Position numbers and translations under genes: made by a program
Part shown: positions 34,868-35,075 of the stretch, one piece after another
How positions within the stretch are numbered: the first letter of the stretch is position 1
Layout: the number at the start of each line of letters is the position of its first letter
Notes under the pieces: generated by a model
What the model was told of the DNA's origin: nothing
Databases searched by the model: none
The model's input: the letters and a program-made list of their open reading frames with translations, nothing else
NCBI GenBank assembly: GCA_020048155.1
Contig: JAIFMY010000027.1
Coordinates: 1-35,075, forward strand
Source: Bacteroidota bacterium
GTDB lineage: Bacteria > Bacteroidota > Bacteroidia > Bacteroidales > DYOH01
Direction of reading: 5' to 3'
Length of the DNA stretch: 35,075 nt

Positions 34868-35075
34868 TCAACCCATCCAACCTTCGCGGTCGAGGCTTCT
34901 GTAAACTTTCAGAATACGATCGTATGCACGGGCTGAAAGCCCAAGCCTTTCCACAGCATTTTTCAGTATTGCCTGCGATGCGGTATCTAAGGCGCAATAT
35001 TGTCTTATGTGCTTGGTGTTCATCTGTGCATTGGAGTGTATGCCTTTTGCTTGGGCAAATCTGGCAGTTTGCACC
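34868..35075 (-). pseudogene. comM: 3' end of ComM/YifB-family ATPase with an internal deletion
   Basis: The gene continues past the window end. The visible 68 codons carry the Mg-chelatase-like C-terminal domain of ComM/Yif[17 protein letters not shown] and the highly conserved [16 protein letters not shown]. In known relatives this is followed by ARTIADL and about 15-20 more residues, including a HLAEAI-like helix, before YRSLDREGW. Here RILKV is joined directly to [11 protein letters not shown] and the stop. About 23 residues seem deleted in frame. The protein may be a functional variant or an inactivated ATPase; the upstream part is not visible. Confidence 0.75.

Overview
The window (about 37-40% GC by eye) comes from a member of the Bacteroidota outside the Bacteroidales. 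The evidence is a reg_prop/Y_Y_Y hybrid sensor kinase, a PorV/PorQ-type outer-membrane barrel, many signal peptides and lipoproteins of Bacteroidota type, an SDR-type threonine dehydrogenase, several Bacteroidota-typical DUF proteins, TAnnTTTG-like -7 boxes and little Shine-Dalgarno sequence. No rRNA, tRNA, CRISPR array, transposase or prophage was found.

Layout. Positions 1-2016 hold a GC-rich intergenic repeat, a strong minus-strand terminator, a stand-alone glycogen-debranching-enzyme N-terminal domain, a degenerate receiver protein, a 115-bp inverted-repeat element and a small lysine-rich ORF. Positions 2329-8742 carry a giant hybrid histidine kinase and an Ig-like lipoprotein. glpD (8850-10544) faces a TPR protein, followed by a YtxH / holin-X-like / small membrane protein operon (12052-13059). 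Positions 13431-18924 are the mevalonate operon: a 12-codon leader ORF, type 2 IPP isomerase, class II HMG-CoA reductase, a reduced GYDIA-type GHMP kinase, diphosphomevalonate decarboxylase and mevalonate kinase. Together they can take HMG-CoA to IPP/DMAPP if the GYDIA kinase is the phosphomevalonate kinase. HMG-CoA synthase is not in the window. Next come a small SpoT-like HD hydrolase, a membrane J-domain protein and a secreted orphan (19104-22329), then threonine dehydrogenase, a STAS/SpoIIAA-like protein, an MFS transporter, a PorV-like barrel, a TerB-like protein and a small TPR protein.

The most interesting region is the minus-strand run 28077-32343: LTD lipoprotein, repeat-containing exported protein, VTC-domain polyphosphate polymerase, DUF4956 membrane protein, DUF2490 barrel, single-domain response regulator and DUF2461 protein, all closely spaced. 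It looks like a cell-envelope system built around a VTC catalytic tunnel, with parts predicted for cytoplasm, inner membrane, periplasm and outer membrane. The window closes with an ECF sigma factor and its probable anti-sigma, a DUF6249 protein, a PNPOx-like flavoprotein, and the 3' end of a ComM/YifB gene that appears to have an in-frame internal deletion.

Functions are assigned from recognised motifs and remembered family features; no database search was run.
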